Shown: positions 53,965-62,372 of the stretch, in pieces
Layout: the number at the start of each line of letters is the position of its first letter
Position numbering within the stretch: position 1 is the stretch's first letter
NCBI RefSeq assembly: GCF_003337735.1
Contig: NZ_QPJY01000007.1
Coordinates: 62,001 to 126,000 of the forward strand
Reading direction: 5' to 3'
Source: Thioalbus denitrificans
Lineage (GTDB): Bacteria; Pseudomonadota; Gammaproteobacteria; DSM-26407
Length of the DNA: 64,000 nucleotides
Notes under the pieces: model-generated
Told to the model about the DNA's origin: nothing
The model's input: the letters and a program-made list of their open reading frames with translations, nothing else
Databases searched by the model: none
Program-made: the position numbers and the translations under genes

Positions 53965-54432
53965 CTACAGGCTCTGCAGCGCCTGCAGCACTTCGTCCAC
54001 GTGGCCTTTCACCTTCACCTTGCGCCATTCCCGGCGCAGCACGCCGTCGGCGTCGACGAGAAAGGTGCTGCGCTCGATGCCGCGCACCTGCTTGCCGTAC
54101 ATGTTCTTGAGCCTGATCACGTCGTAGAGGGCGCAGACCTGCTCTTCGGTGTCGGCGAGGAGGGGGAAGGGGAAGCCGTGCTTGGCGGAGAAGTTCTCGT
54201 GGGTCCTGGCGCTGTCCCGGGAAATGCCCAGCACTTCCGCATCCAGCGCCTGCAGCTCCGCGTAGTGATCGCGGAAGTCCTGTCCTTCCTGGGTGCAGCC
54301 CGGCGTGTTGTCCTTGGGGTAGAAGTAGATCACCACGTTGCGTCCCCGCAGTGCGGAGAGGCGGACGCTGCCGCCGCCGGTCGCCGGCAGCTCGAAATCG
54401 GGGGCAGGCCGATCGATGACAGGCTGGTTCAT
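53965..54432 (-). CDS. bcp: Thioredoxin-dependent peroxiredoxin of the BCP/PrxQ family
   Basis: This 155-residue peroxiredoxin reduces peroxides. The peroxidatic Cys46 lies in DNTPGCTQEG with the usual PxxxTxxC environment. The resolving Cys found five residues later in most BCPs is Gly50, and the only other Cys is Cys100 (EEQVCALYD), so resolution may be by Cys100, by another thiol or intermolecular. It follows gcvR by 40 bases, the common gcvR-bcp pair. Confidence 0.95.
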   Translation of the reverse strand: MNQPVIDRPAPDFELPATGGGSVRLSALRGRNVVIYFYPKDNTPGCTQEGQDFRDHYAELQALDAEVLGISRDSARTHENFSAKHGFPFPLLADTEEQVCALYDVIRLKNMYGKQVRGIERSTFLVDADGVLRREWRKVKVKGHVDEVLQALQSL

Positions 54433-54472
54433 GCCTCGGAATTCTCCTTGTGGGTCAGCGTCGCGGAATCCT

Positions 54473-55033
54473 TCATGCCTTGGCCGGTTCGAGGACCCCG
54501 TCCAGGTTGAGCTCGTCGCAGAAGATCAGGAACTGTTCGCGCAGGGTGGCGATGTGGATGTTGGCGGGCACGTCCACGGTCATGCTCAGGGAGAACATGG
54601 GGGTTCCGGTGTGCGGCGCGAAGTAGGTGTCGGTGTAGAGGTCGCGGATGTTGATGTTCTGCACCGAGAAGAAATTGGCGATCTGATGCACGATGCCCGG
54701 ATGGTCCAGGGCCACCACGTTGACCGAGTAGGGCAGCAGTCGCAGATCATGGCTTCCGGAACCGGTGCGGCGGCTGATGATGGTCAGCTCGAGCTGTTTT
54801 TCCAGCGCCTGGATGGAGCTCTCCATCTTGGCGATGGCGTTCCAGTTGCCGGACAGCAGCATCAGGATGGCGAACTCGCCGCCGAGCACCGTCATGCGGC
54901 TGTCGACGATATTGCATTCGTTGTCCAGGACGGCCTTGCTCAGGCGGTCCACGATGCCGGGCCGGTCATGGCCCAGGGCGGAGAGGACAAGGAGGTTCTG
55001 CGCGGGTTGCTTGGGGCTGGAGTCAGTACGCAC
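54473..55033 (-). CDS. gcvR: Glycine cleavage system transcriptional repressor-like ACT protein (GcvR)
   Basis: A 186-residue protein of two ACT domains (residues ~11-80, NLLVLSALGHDRPGIVD; ~98-180, VNVVALDHPGIVHQIANFFS), matching GcvR. In E. coli GcvR binds GcvA and mediates glycine control of gcvTHP. Here it sits next to bcp, the usual order, but no glycine cleavage genes are near. GTG 55033 is preferred by fit; ATG 55063 is also open. No ribosome site is convincing. Confidence 0.88.
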   Translation of the reverse strand: MRTDSSPKQPAQNLLVLSALGHDRPGIVDRLSKAVLDNECNIVDSRMTVLGGEFAILMLLSGNWNAIAKMESSIQALEKQLELTIISRRTGSGSHDLRLLPYSVNVVALDHPGIVHQIANFFSVQNINIRDLYTDTYFAPHTGTPMFSLSMTVDVPANIHIATLREQFLIFCDELNLDGVLEPAKA

Positions 55034-55194
55034 GTTGGCTGGTCGGGCTTGGCGCGGCCGCACCCCGCCGCCGGGTCGTTCCGGGAGGGTCCGCGTCGGT
55101 CCGCCGGACTTGCCCCCCTGTCCGGCAGTTTATCACGCCTGCCGACGCCTGCCGCAAGCGTGCGGGCCAGTCCGGTCCGTATCCTTGCTTCATT

Positions 55195-55380
55195 CACCGC
55201 CAGGACGCCAAGTGCGCCAGGGTTCCATCGATGCCGGGTGATGTGGAACCGTGACCTGCGGTGCTCCGTGGCAGGCGCAGGCTCACCTGCCTGGCGGCGG
55301 TTGCGCCGCTACCGGATCGGGCCGGATGAATCCGGCCCTGCATCTTGTCGGATTTGGCGTCCTTGGCGTCTTGGCGGTGA
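55195..55380. repeat. Inverted nonamer element I (CGCCAAGA flavour) in the gcvR-galT-like gap
   Basis: The left arm (55195-55223) reads TTCACCGCC, AGGACGCCA, AGTGCGCCA; the right arm (55353-55380) is TTTGGCGTCC, TTGGCGTCT, TGGCGGTGA. The arms match element H in type. The core includes a small palindrome GGCCGGATGAATCCGGCC. Its right end is 33 bases from the stop of the galT-like gene. The remainder of the 379-bp gap shows no gene. Confidence 0.85.
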
Positions 55381-55412
55381 TTGCCCGCGGTCAGGCGTTG
55401 AAGACGGGAAGC

Positions 55413-56492
55413 TCAGAGCTTGACGGCGCGGAGCTGCTCGGCGGCTATCTCGGGGCTGATGGTGCTCACGAACAGGCCCGAACCCAGCTCGAAGCCGGTC
55501 GGAATGCTGGTGCGCGGGCAGATCTCCAGGTGCCAGTGGTAGCTGGGGGCGCAGTCCGCATACTCCGGCCCGTGGGGCTGGGTGTGGAGGAAGTAGTTGA
55601 ACTGGGCGCCGCCGATGACCGCGTCCAGCCGCGCCATGGTGCGCCGGAGCACCCGGGCGAAGTCGGCCAGGTCGGCCTCGTCGAGCCGGGTGTAGTCGCT
55701 CTGGTGCTCCAGGGGCAGGATGTGCACCTCCCACTCGAAGCGGCTCGCGAAGGGCTTGATGGCGATGAACCGCTCCCCCCGTTCCACCACGTACTGGCCC
55801 ACGTTGATGCGCCGGCGGATGCTGCCGGAGCTGCGGTCGTAGATGGTGGCCTCGAAGGTCAGCGCCTCGTCGATGAGCGTGCAGAAGATGCACTGCTGGT
55901 GCTTGCGGTAGTGGGCCCGGCTGTTCTCCACCTCGTCGTGGACGTTCTGCGGCACCACCGGCGTGGCGATGATCTGGCTGTGGGTATGGGGGATGCTGGC
56001 CCCCGCCGCGGGGCCGAAGTTCTTGAACGCCAGGACATAGCGCAGCCGCTCGTCGGAGGCGTACAGCTCGCGCATGCGGTCGCGGAAGACGCGGAACATC
56101 AGCGCGATGTGGGGCTCGGTCATCTCGTGCAGCGCAATCCCGTGCGCGTGGTGGTCGATGACCACCTCGTGGCGGCCGTAGCCGTCGATGGCCTGCTGCA
56201 GGCCGAACATCAGCGTGGAACGGCTGCGGTCGTCCCCGAGCACGGGGTAGAGGTTTTCCACGATGCGCACTTCCCAGCTGTCCTCGTCGGGATAGGCGGC
56301 GATGGTGGGAGGGGTTTTGTCCTCGTTGCCACGGCAGAAGGGGCAGGTATCCACGTGCTTGCGGGTATCGCGCGGGGCGAGTTCCTCCGCCTTGCGCGGG
56401 CGCATCCCGCGGGCGGTGGCCACCAGGACCGACTCGGCCGGAACGATGGGGTTGATGCGGATTTCGCGGATGCTTTCCTGCGATTCTGTCAT
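55413..56492 (-). CDS. Galactose-1-phosphate uridylyltransferase-like nucleotidyltransferase
   Basis: The 359-residue protein belongs to the GalT branch of the HIT superfamily. The N-terminal CPFCRGNEDKTPP and middle CIFCTLIDEA are zinc-type CxxC sites. The active-site motif is IPHTHSQIIA rather than the HPHGQ of E. coli GalT, and the C-terminal YHWHLEICPR fits GalT-like or ADP-glucose phosphorylase-type enzymes. It may transfer nucleotidyl groups to sugar phosphates; substrate is unsure. ATG 56492 has GGGAGGAAA upstream. No Leloir genes are near. Confidence 0.82.
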   Translation of the reverse strand: MTESQESIREIRINPIVPAESVLVATARGMRPRKAEELAPRDTRKHVDTCPFCRGNEDKTPPTIAAYPDEDSWEVRIVENLYPVLGDDRSRSTLMFGLQQAIDGYGRHEVVIDHHAHGIALHEMTEPHIALMFRVFRDRMRELYASDERLRYVLAFKNFGPAAGASIPHTHSQIIATPVVPQNVHDEVENSRAHYRKHQQCIFCTLIDEALTFEATIYDRSSGSIRRRINVGQYVVERGERFIAIKPFASRFEWEVHILPLEHQSDYTRLDEADLADFARVLRRTMARLDAVIGGAQFNYFLHTQPHGPEYADCAPSYHWHLEICPRTSIPTGFELGSGLFVSTISPEIAAEQLRAVKL

Positions 56493-56691
56493 GGGTTTCC
56501 TCCCCGAGGCTGTTGCGGGCCCGGGTGAGCATACCCCAGCCGCCGCCGGGGCGGGGCATAAAGTATCAATACGGGCATAGTCCGACCTTATTGAAATCAA
56601 TCGGTTCCGGCTCCCGGGCCGAACCCTCCTTGTCACGGGGTTGGCGCCCCATTAACATCTTCAGTTTATCCAACCTCGCTGGAGACCTTCC

Positions 56692-57567
56692 ATGTTTCAA
56701 GGCAGTATGGTGGCGCTGGTCACGCCCATGCGCGCGGATGGCGCCGTGGACGAGGATTCGCTGCGCAAGCTGGTCGATTTCCACGTGGAGAACGGCACCG
56801 ACGCCATCGTCGCGGTCGGAACCACGGGCGAGTCCTCGACCCTGGATGAGCGGGAGCACTGCGAGGTCATCCGCATGGTGGTGGAGCAGGTCGCCGGGAA
56901 GCTGCCGGTCATCGCCGGGACCGGGGCCAACTGCACCCGCGAGGCCATCGCGCTGACACGCTGCGCCATGGAGGCGGGGGCCGATGCCTGCCTGCTGGTC
57001 ACGCCCTACTACAACAAGCCCACCCAGGAAGGTCTCTATCTCCACTACAAGGCCATCGCCGAGGCCGTGCCGATCCCGCAGATTCTCTACAACGTGCCCG
57101 GGCGCACCGCCTGCGACATGCTGCCGGAGACGGTGGAGCGGCTGTCCCACATCTCCAACATCGTGGGCATCAAGGAAGCCACCGGCAACCTGGACCGGGG
57201 CCGGCGCATCCTCGAGCTCTGCGGCGAGCGGCTCGATCTCTACAGCGGTGACGATGCCACGGCGATGGAGCTCATTCTGCTGGGCGCCAAGGGCAACGTC
57301 TCGGTCACCGCCAACGTGGCCCCGAAGCAGATGCATGAGCTCTGCGCCGCGGCCACTGCCGGCGACCGGGAGACGGCGACCGCCATCAACGACCGGCTCA
57401 TGCCTCTGCACAAGAAGCTGTTCGTGGAGGCGAACCCCATCCCGGTCAAGTGGGCCCTGTACGAGATGGGCCTGATTCCTCCCGGCATCCGCCTGCCGCT
57501 CACCTTCCTCTCCGAGCCGAACCGGCCGGTGGTGCGCGAGGCGATGCAGGCAGCTGGTATCCTTTAA
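56692..57567 (+). CDS. dapA: 4-hydroxy-tetrahydrodipicolinate synthase
   Basis: DapA (291 residues) condenses pyruvate and aspartate semialdehyde, the first committed step of lysine and diaminopimelate synthesis. Active-site residues are in family positions: Thr44-Thr45 (GTTGESS), Tyr133 and Arg138 (YNVPGRT) and Schiff-base Lys161 (GIKEATG). The dapA-bamC order is conserved in Gammaproteobacteria. The gap of 199 bases to the divergent galT-like gene should hold promoters for both. Confidence 0.98.
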   Translation: MFQGSMVALVTPMRADGAVDEDSLRKLVDFHVENGTDAIVAVGTTGESSTLDEREHCEVIRMVVEQVAGKLPVIAGTGANCTREAIALTRCAMEAGADACLLVTPYYNKPTQEGLYLHYKAIAEAVPIPQILYNVPGRTACDMLPETVERLSHISNIVGIKEATGNLDRGRRILELCGERLDLYSGDDATAMELILLGAKGNVSVTANVAPKQMHELCAAATAGDRETATAINDRLMPLHKKLFVEANPIPVKWALYEMGLIPPGIRLPLTFLSEPNRPVVREAMQAAGIL

Positions 57568-57595
57568 GCGACTGAATGACAGGGAAGGGCGCAAG

Positions 57596-58798
57596 TTGAC
57601 TATGAATACGAGACTGAACAAGTGGGTGGGGCCGCTCGCGGCGGCTGCGCTCGCCCTGGCACTGAGCGGTTGCGGCAGTTCGTTCTCCGTCTTCGGGGAG
57701 AACGGCATCGTCAAGGACCGTGGGGCGGACTACAAGCAGGCCCGCACCGAATCCTCGCTGGAGATCCCGCCCGACCTCTCCAGCTCCAGCATCGACGATG
57801 CGATGGTGGTGCCGGACATCAATCCGCGCAGCACCGCCACCTACTCCCAGTACGCCGCCGAGCGCAGCGGGCCGCGCGCGGTCCAGGCCCAGACCGCCGT
57901 GCTGCCGGAGAATCCCAATATCCGCGTGGTGCGTGACGCCGACCGGCGCTGGCTGGTGGTGGATGCCGCACCGGAGGCCGTCTGGCCGCGCATCCGGGAG
58001 TTCTGGCTCCAGGCCGGGTTCCTGCTCAAGATCGACGATCCCCAGACCGGCATCCTGGAGACCGACTGGGCGGAGAATCGCGCCGATATCCCCAAGGGCT
58101 TCATCCGCGACATGCTGGGCAAGGTGTTCGAGCAACTCTACTCCTCGGCCACCCGGGACAAGTTCCGCGTGCGCCTGGAGCGGGGCCAGCGCGACGGCAC
58201 CACCGAGATCTACCTGACCCACTTCGGCGTCGAGGAGGTGGTCACCGGCGGCGCCACACCGGCCTCGGAAACCGGTACCGTCTGGAAACGGCGGCCCCGT
58301 GAGCCCGAGCTGGAAGCCGAGATGCTCAACCGCCTGATGGTCTACCTCGGCACCGAGGAGCGTCAGGCCCGGGCCCTGCTCGCCGCCGGCCAGGGCCAGG
58401 CGGACCGGGCCCAGCAGCCCCGCGCCGCACTGTCCCGCGGCGCTGACGGACTGGCCGTGCTGGCGATGGAGGACGATTTCTCCCGTGCCTGGCGCCGGGT
58501 GGGCATCGCCCTGGATCGCACCGGCTTCACGGTGGATGACCGTGACCGCTCCCGCGGCGTCTACTACGTGCGCTACAACGATCCGCTCGCCGACACCAAG
58601 AAGAAGGAGGGGCTGCTGTCCAAGCTCGCCTTCTGGCAGGACGACGAAACCGGCACCAAGGGCACCAGCTACCTGGTGCGGCTGGTCACCGGGGACGGGG
58701 CCGGCACCCGCGTCGTGGTCCTCGACGAGGCGGGTCAGCCGGAGCGCAGCGACACCGCCTATCGCATCCTGAGCCTGCTGGAAGAACAGCTCAAGTAG
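57596..58798 (+). CDS. bamC: Outer-membrane assembly lipoprotein BamC
   Basis: BamC (398-400 residues) is a lipoprotein of the BAM complex. The signal peptide ends in a lipobox LSGC, followed by the flexible N-terminal segment and two helix-grip domains (residues ~95-215 and ~275-395). TTG 57596 lies seven bases from AAGGG; ATG 57602 is the alternative. Its TAG stop overlaps the next GTG start by one base (TAGTG), so the metallo-hydrolase is translationally coupled, as in other genomes. Confidence 0.93.
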   Translation: MTMNTRLNKWVGPLAAAALALALSGCGSSFSVFGENGIVKDRGADYKQARTESSLEIPPDLSSSSIDDAMVVPDINPRSTATYSQYAAERSGPRAVQAQTAVLPENPNIRVVRDADRRWLVVDAAPEAVWPRIREFWLQAGFLLKIDDPQTGILETDWAENRADIPKGFIRDMLGKVFEQLYSSATRDKFRVRLERGQRDGTTEIYLTHFGVEEVVTGGATPASETGTVWKRRPREPELEAEMLNRLMVYLGTEERQARALLAAGQGQADRAQQPRAALSRGADGLAVLAMEDDFSRAWRRVGIALDRTGFTVDDRDRSRGVYYVRYNDPLADTKKKEGLLSKLAFWQDDETGTKGTSYLVRLVTGDGAGTRVVVLDEAGQPERSDTAYRILSLLEEQLK

Positions 58799-59559
58799 TG
58801 CGCTTCGCCTCGCTGGGCAGCGGCAGCCGCGGCAATGGAACCCTCGTGGAAGAGGGTTCCACCTGCCTGCTGATCGACTGCGGCTTCTCGGCGCGGGAAA
58901 CCGAACGGCGCCTGGCCCGCCTGGGCCGGGCGCCCGGGGAGCTGAGCGCAATCCTCGTCACCCACGAGCATGGCGATCACCTGCGGGGTGTCGGCGTGCT
59001 GGCCCGGCGCTACCGGCTCCCGGTCTGGATGACGCCCGGGACCCGCGCCGCCTGCGCCGGCGAGGAGATTCCAGGCCTCGAACTGTTCAATGCCCATGAG
59101 CCCTTCGCCCTCGGGGCGATCGAGGTCACCCCCTATCCCGTCCCCCACGATGCCCGCGAACCGGCCCAGTTCCGCTTCGGCAACGGCGCCGCCACCCTCG
59201 GCCTGCTGACGGACAGCGGCTGGATCACCCCCCACATCGTGGCGACGCTCGCCCGCTGCGACGCCCTGCTGCTGGAGTGCAACCACGACCCGGAACTGCT
59301 GGCCCGCGGCCCCTATCCCCGGTTCCTGAAGGAGCGGGTGGGCGGCCAACTCGGCCACCTGAGCAATCAACAGGCCGTGGAACTGCTCTCGGAGGTGGAC
59401 CGGGGACGGCTGCAGCACGTGGTCGCGGCGCACCTGAGCGAGAAGAACAACACCCCGGCCCATGTACGGGCCGGCCTCGCCGGCGTGCTGGGGTGCCGGC
59501 CGGAGGAGATCGACGTGGCCTGCCAGGAACAGGGTTTCGGCTGGCGCGAAGTCCGCTGA
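58798..59559 (+). CDS. Metallo-beta-lactamase-fold hydrolase, YycJ/WalJ-like
   Basis: This 253-residue protein has the metal motif THEHGDHL (about residues 56-63), with a further acidic ligand in LLTDSG and a final His in VAAHLSEKNN. YycJ/WalJ-type members are 5'-exonucleases or phosphodiesterases active on nucleic acids; the role here is not fixed by sequence. The dapA-bamC-MBL order is common in this class. Element J starts 12 bases after the stop. Confidence 0.9.
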   Translation: MRFASLGSGSRGNGTLVEEGSTCLLIDCGFSARETERRLARLGRAPGELSAILVTHEHGDHLRGVGVLARRYRLPVWMTPGTRAACAGEEIPGLELFNAHEPFALGAIEVTPYPVPHDAREPAQFRFGNGAATLGLLTDSGWITPHIVATLARCDALLLECNHDPELLARGPYPRFLKERVGGQLGHLSNQQAVELLSEVDRGRLQHVVAAHLSEKNNTPAHVRAGLAGVLGCRPEEIDVACQEQGFGWREVR

Positions 59560-59570
59560 GGGGGCGCTTG

Positions 59571-59706
59571 ATTCTCCGCCGATTACCCGGATTGCGCCGA
59601 TTTCATGGCTGGTTCAGTGCGTAGTGCGGGTCCTCCGGCCCGGTGCGGGATCGCAGGGACCTCCAGGGCCCTGTGCCGACGGGCAATCGCTGGATAATCT
59701 GCGAAT
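59571..59706. repeat. Degenerate inverted nonamer element J (GCAGATTAC-like)
   Basis: The left arm (59571-59603) is a decayed version of the GCAGATTAC array (CGCCGATTA, CCCGGATTG, CGCCGATTT). The right arm (59681-59706) has GCAATCGCT and ATAATCTGCG. It begins 12 bases after the metallo-hydrolase stop and ends before the tRNA-Ser promoter. Less convincing than A, C, D, E and G. Confidence 0.6.
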
Positions 59707-59747
59707 GGATTCTGTGGCAACCGCCGTGATTCCGGGCCCGTGGCAGG

Positions 59748-59776
59748 TTGTTGCGCCGGGCGCGACGGGGTATCCT
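59748..59776 (+). promoter_or_regulatory. Probable promoter of tRNA-Ser
   Basis: TTGTTG (59748-59753), 17-bp spacer and TATCCT (59771-59776) end 12 bases before the mature tRNA. A weak match, supported mainly by position. Confidence 0.5.
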
Positions 59777-59788
59777 TATGCGCCTTCA

Positions 59789-59878
59789 GGAGAGGTGCCG
59801 GAGCGGCCGAACGGGCTTGACTCGAAATCAAGTGACCCCTCACGGGGTCCGTGGGTTCAAATCCCACCCTCTCCGCCA
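59789..59878 (+). tRNA. tRNA-Ser(CGA)
   Basis: A 90-nt class II tRNA with acceptor stem GGAGAGG/CCTCTCC, discriminator G and encoded CCA. The anticodon stem CTTGA/TCAAG encloses CTCGAAA with anticodon CGA (reads UCG). The long variable arm includes ACCCCTCACGGGGT, and the T arm has GGTTCAAATCC. Confidence 0.97.
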
Positions 59879-59899
59879 AAGTGACAGAACCGGAATGGG

Positions 59900-59929
59900 A
59901 AAGGCCTGCGCGTTGCGCAGGCCTTTTTT
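59900..59929 (+). terminator. Intrinsic terminator after tRNA-Ser
   Basis: The stem AAAGGCCTGCGC/GCGCAGGCCTTT with loop GTT runs into a T tract, 21 bases after the tRNA. Confidence 0.95.
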
Positions 59930-60044
59930 GTGTGCAGGTCGAACGCGCAGGGTCCCCTGTCCGTGCGGCGGCCCCGCCACGGGAGGGTGCGCATGCAGAC
60001 CCCCCGGTTGCTGCCGCTGTTCCTCTGTCGGCGCCGGTCCCGCT

Positions 60045-60386
60045 TCAGGACATGTAGGACTTCGCCTCCTCGCCCGGGTAGGGCAGGCCGGCGATGCGCC
60101 AGATGGCCAGGCAGCTGCCGAACAGGCCGTAGATCTCGTCCTTCGAGAGCCGTGTCTCGCGGCACACCTGGCGCATGTTGGGTATGGCGCCGAGCCGCTC
60201 GAACTTGCCGCGCACCTGGCGCAGCACCCGCCAGTGTGCCTCCGTAAGACCCGTCAGCCCCTCCATCGCCGCGATGTCTGTGGCGATATCATCGGTCCAG
60301 AGATGGTGGTCGTGGAGAAAGCCCTCCTCGTCGAAGAGCGGCCTGGCGGCGGGCGGTATCCGGGTTTCCGGCGCGGTTGTCTGCAT
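60045..60386 (-). CDS. DsrC/TusE-family protein lacking the C-terminal redox cysteines
   Basis: The 113-residue protein (ATG 60386, GGAGG eight bases upstream) aligns with DsrC/TusE: LFDEEGFLHDHHLWTDDIA, LTEAHWRVLRQVRGKFE and the C-terminal RIAGLPYP that corresponds to KIAGLPKP. In DsrC the cysteines sit just before and after that block; here the first position is Trp and the sequence after LPYP is GEEAKSYMS, so both are missing. One Cys (GSCLAIW) lies a few residues upstream. Cys-less relatives have been called RspA-type and are thought to be regulatory. It is divergent from a CysB-type gene. Confidence 0.82.
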   Translation of the reverse strand: MQTTAPETRIPPAARPLFDEEGFLHDHHLWTDDIATDIAAMEGLTGLTEAHWRVLRQVRGKFERLGAIPNMRQVCRETRLSKDEIYGLFGSCLAIWRIAGLPYPGEEAKSYMS

Positions 60387-60522
60387 GGAACGGTCCTCCG
60401 TGTCCAACAACAGTGGCCTGTCCCGTGGCATTCCACCGGATTCAGGCCCATGGCGAAAATTGTCCTCTCTGAAAGAAATCATGTTAAATAATATTTAGAT
60501 TGGTTCTATTGCGAATAATGAT
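60387..60522. promoter_or_regulatory. Divergent control region between the DsrC-like and CysB-type genes
   Basis: The segment 60466-60520 is AT-rich in a GC-rich neighbourhood. On the minus strand TTCGCA and TATTAT with a 16-bp spacer could drive the DsrC-like gene. On the plus strand TTGTCC (60460-60465) and TTAAAT could drive the regulator. LysR-type regulators usually bind such intergenic regions; no site is proven. Confidence 0.5.
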
Positions 60523-61476
60523 ATGGAATTGCGGCAGCTCCGCTCCCTGATCGCCGTGGTGGAGGCGGACTTCAGCGTCAGTCGCGCCGCCGAGCGGCTG
60601 CACCTGGTCCAGCCCGCGGTCTCCCAGCATCTCAAGCGGCTGGAGGAGGAGCTGGGCACGCTGCTGTTCTCCCGCCAGGGCAAGCGTCTGGCGGGCCTCA
60701 CGGAGGCGGGCGAGCGGGTCCTGATGCATGCGCGGCAGGTGCTCTCGGGCACGGCCAGCATCCTGGCCGTGGGCCAGGACCATACCCGCCATGACAGCGG
60801 CGTGCTGCGTCTCGGCGCCACCCACACCCAGGCCCGCTACGTCCTGCCGCCGGTGATCCGCAGGTTCAGGGAGGAGTACCCCGGGGTCGAGTTGCAGATC
60901 CTCCAGGGCACGCCGCAGCAGCTCGCGATCATGGCCGTGCAGGACCAGGTGGATCTCGCCATCTGCACCGAGGCGCTCCACGACTACCCGGGCCTGGCGA
61001 CCATCCCCAGCTACCGCTGGAACCGTTGCCTGATCGCTCCCCTCGGCCACCCCCTGCTCGAAGCCAGCCCCGTCACCCTGGGCCGGCTCTGCGAGTATCC
61101 GATCATCACCTATGTGGCCGGCTTCACCGGGCGCAGGCAGTTCAGCGACACCTTCGCGCGGGTGGGCCTCAGACCCCGCGTGGTGCTGAGCGCCACCGAC
61201 ACGGACATCATCAAGACCTATGTGAGGGAGGGTATGGGGGTGGGCATCATCGCCGCGCCGGCGTTCGAACCGGTGTCCGATGGGGACCTGGGCATGCGTG
61301 ATCTGAGCCACCTGTTTCCCTGGGAAACCACCCGCATCGCCTATCTGCGCGATCGCTACCTGCGCCGGTTCCAGGAGCGGATCATCGAGATCTTCAAGGA
61401 GGAGGCCGACAGGATGGCGCTCGGCAGGCGGACGCCGCGCATCCCTCCCGGGCCGGCGGCCTCGGGGCCGGGCTGA
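60523..61476 (+). CDS. CysB-type LysR transcriptional regulator
   Basis: The 317-residue protein has an N-terminal winged helix (FSVSRAAERLHLVQPAVSQH) and a ligand-binding domain of CysB/Cbl type, with ATHTQARYVLPPVI, YRWNRCLIAPLGHP, YVAGFTGR and ATDTDIIKTYVREGMGVGIIA. CysB binds acetylserine or sulfate-related ligands and controls cysteine and sulfur assimilation. There is no ribosome site before ATG 60523. The Pro-rich tail (RRTPRIPPGP) is atypical. Function in sulfur control fits the divergent DsrC-like gene. Confidence 0.88.
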   Translation: MELRQLRSLIAVVEADFSVSRAAERLHLVQPAVSQHLKRLEEELGTLLFSRQGKRLAGLTEAGERVLMHARQVLSGTASILAVGQDHTRHDSGVLRLGATHTQARYVLPPVIRRFREEYPGVELQILQGTPQQLAIMAVQDQVDLAICTEALHDYPGLATIPSYRWNRCLIAPLGHPLLEASPVTLGRLCEYPIITYVAGFTGRRQFSDTFARVGLRPRVVLSATDTDIIKTYVREGMGVGIIAAPAFEPVSDGDLGMRDLSHLFPWETTRIAYLRDRYLRRFQERIIEIFKEEADRMALGRRTPRIPPGPAASGPG

Positions 61477-61663
61477 ACCGGGTGTCCGCCGGATGCGGGC
61501 GGGACCGGGATCCGCGTACACCCCGGGTCAACCGGTCGGTCCGGGGAGCGTGGCGGGAGGGTCCGTGTCCAGCAGGGATTCGAGCCCGGGACGCCGGGGT
61601 GTCATGGGGATCGAAGCCCGTCGGCCGGTAGACTTTATCCGTGGCATCGGCACATTTCCCGGG

Positions 61664-61864
61664 TCAGATCCCCCAGTCATCCCAGCGTTCCAGCCGACGC
61701 GCCTGCATGGCCGTGAGCTGGCTGCGGTAGTACTGCAGCTGGACATGGGCGGTACGGGTATCCACGTGCCCGCACACCGCGAGGGCCTGCTCGAGGCGCT
61801 GGATGGCGGTAATGATGTCGGTGCGCGAAGGACCCGACAGGGATGTCACGGTTTGCGCGCGCAT
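61664..61864 (-). CDS. Small hypothetical helical protein (66 residues)
   Basis: I do not recognise a family. ATG 61864 has GGAG about seven bases upstream. The product is largely helical (DIITAIQRLEQALAVCG; VQLQYYRSQLTAMQARRLERW) and ends DDWGI. It lies between the CysB-type gene (61476) and another small ORF; 61880-62133 holds nothing I can name. Confidence 0.45.
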   Translation of the reverse strand: MRAQTVTSLSGPSRTDIITAIQRLEQALAVCGHVDTRTAHVQLQYYRSQLTAMQARRLERWDDWGI

Positions 61865-62133
61865 GCGATCTCCAGGCACACGCCTTGATGGCTCTAGAGC
61901 ATTAGAGCCTGCAGCGGCTGATTCGTTGCATCACCAGCCGGTCGCATCGGAACTTCCGGTTCGCCCGGTCCCGGCGCAGGGGGTGTCGCGCCCGGCGGCC
62001 GCCTGCCGGGTGTACGGCGCGCATCAGGGCACGCCCGGCACTGTTTTCCGGCCTCTCTGCATCCGGTGATGATGCGACGCCGTGCCGGGATCCGGTCGGG
62101 ATGCGATCCTGGGCGCGCAGTGACCGTATCGCC

Positions 62134-62304
62134 TCAGACCTGGGCGGAAACCGCGAGGCTGTAGAGGGCGGTGACCACGGCGAACAGCAGCATTCCGGCG
62201 GGCCAGCGCCGGGTACGGCGCTCCGGGTGGCGGGGATCGAGCGCCATGATGGCGGAAACGCGGTTGCGGACCTGGTCCTGCATGAAAACGTGGTGACTGT
62301 GCAT
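62134..62304 (-). CDS. Small single-helix membrane protein (56 residues)
   Basis: ATG 62304 is preceded by GAGGAG nine bases upstream and by a promoter-like pair on the minus strand. The product has a basic N-terminal part (MHSHHVFMQDQVRNRV, PERRTRRW) and one membrane helix near the C-terminus (GMLLFAVVTALYSLAVSA). No named family is assigned. Longer reading to 62439 would cross the promoter and is not preferred. Confidence 0.5.
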   Translation of the reverse strand: MHSHHVFMQDQVRNRVSAIMALDPRHPERRTRRWPAGMLLFAVVTALYSLAVSAQV

Positions 62305-62372
62305 GGCATGGGACTCCTCTGATTGGGAGGGAGGGGCATCCTGCCGGGCCGCATCTTCAGCCGTACTCCATT

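Noticed and set aside
61902-62354. 150-codon minus-strand ORF beyond the CysB-type gene
   Set aside because: It is Arg/Pro/Ser-rich, lacks a ribosome site, and overlaps the better supported 56-residue membrane-protein gene in another frame.
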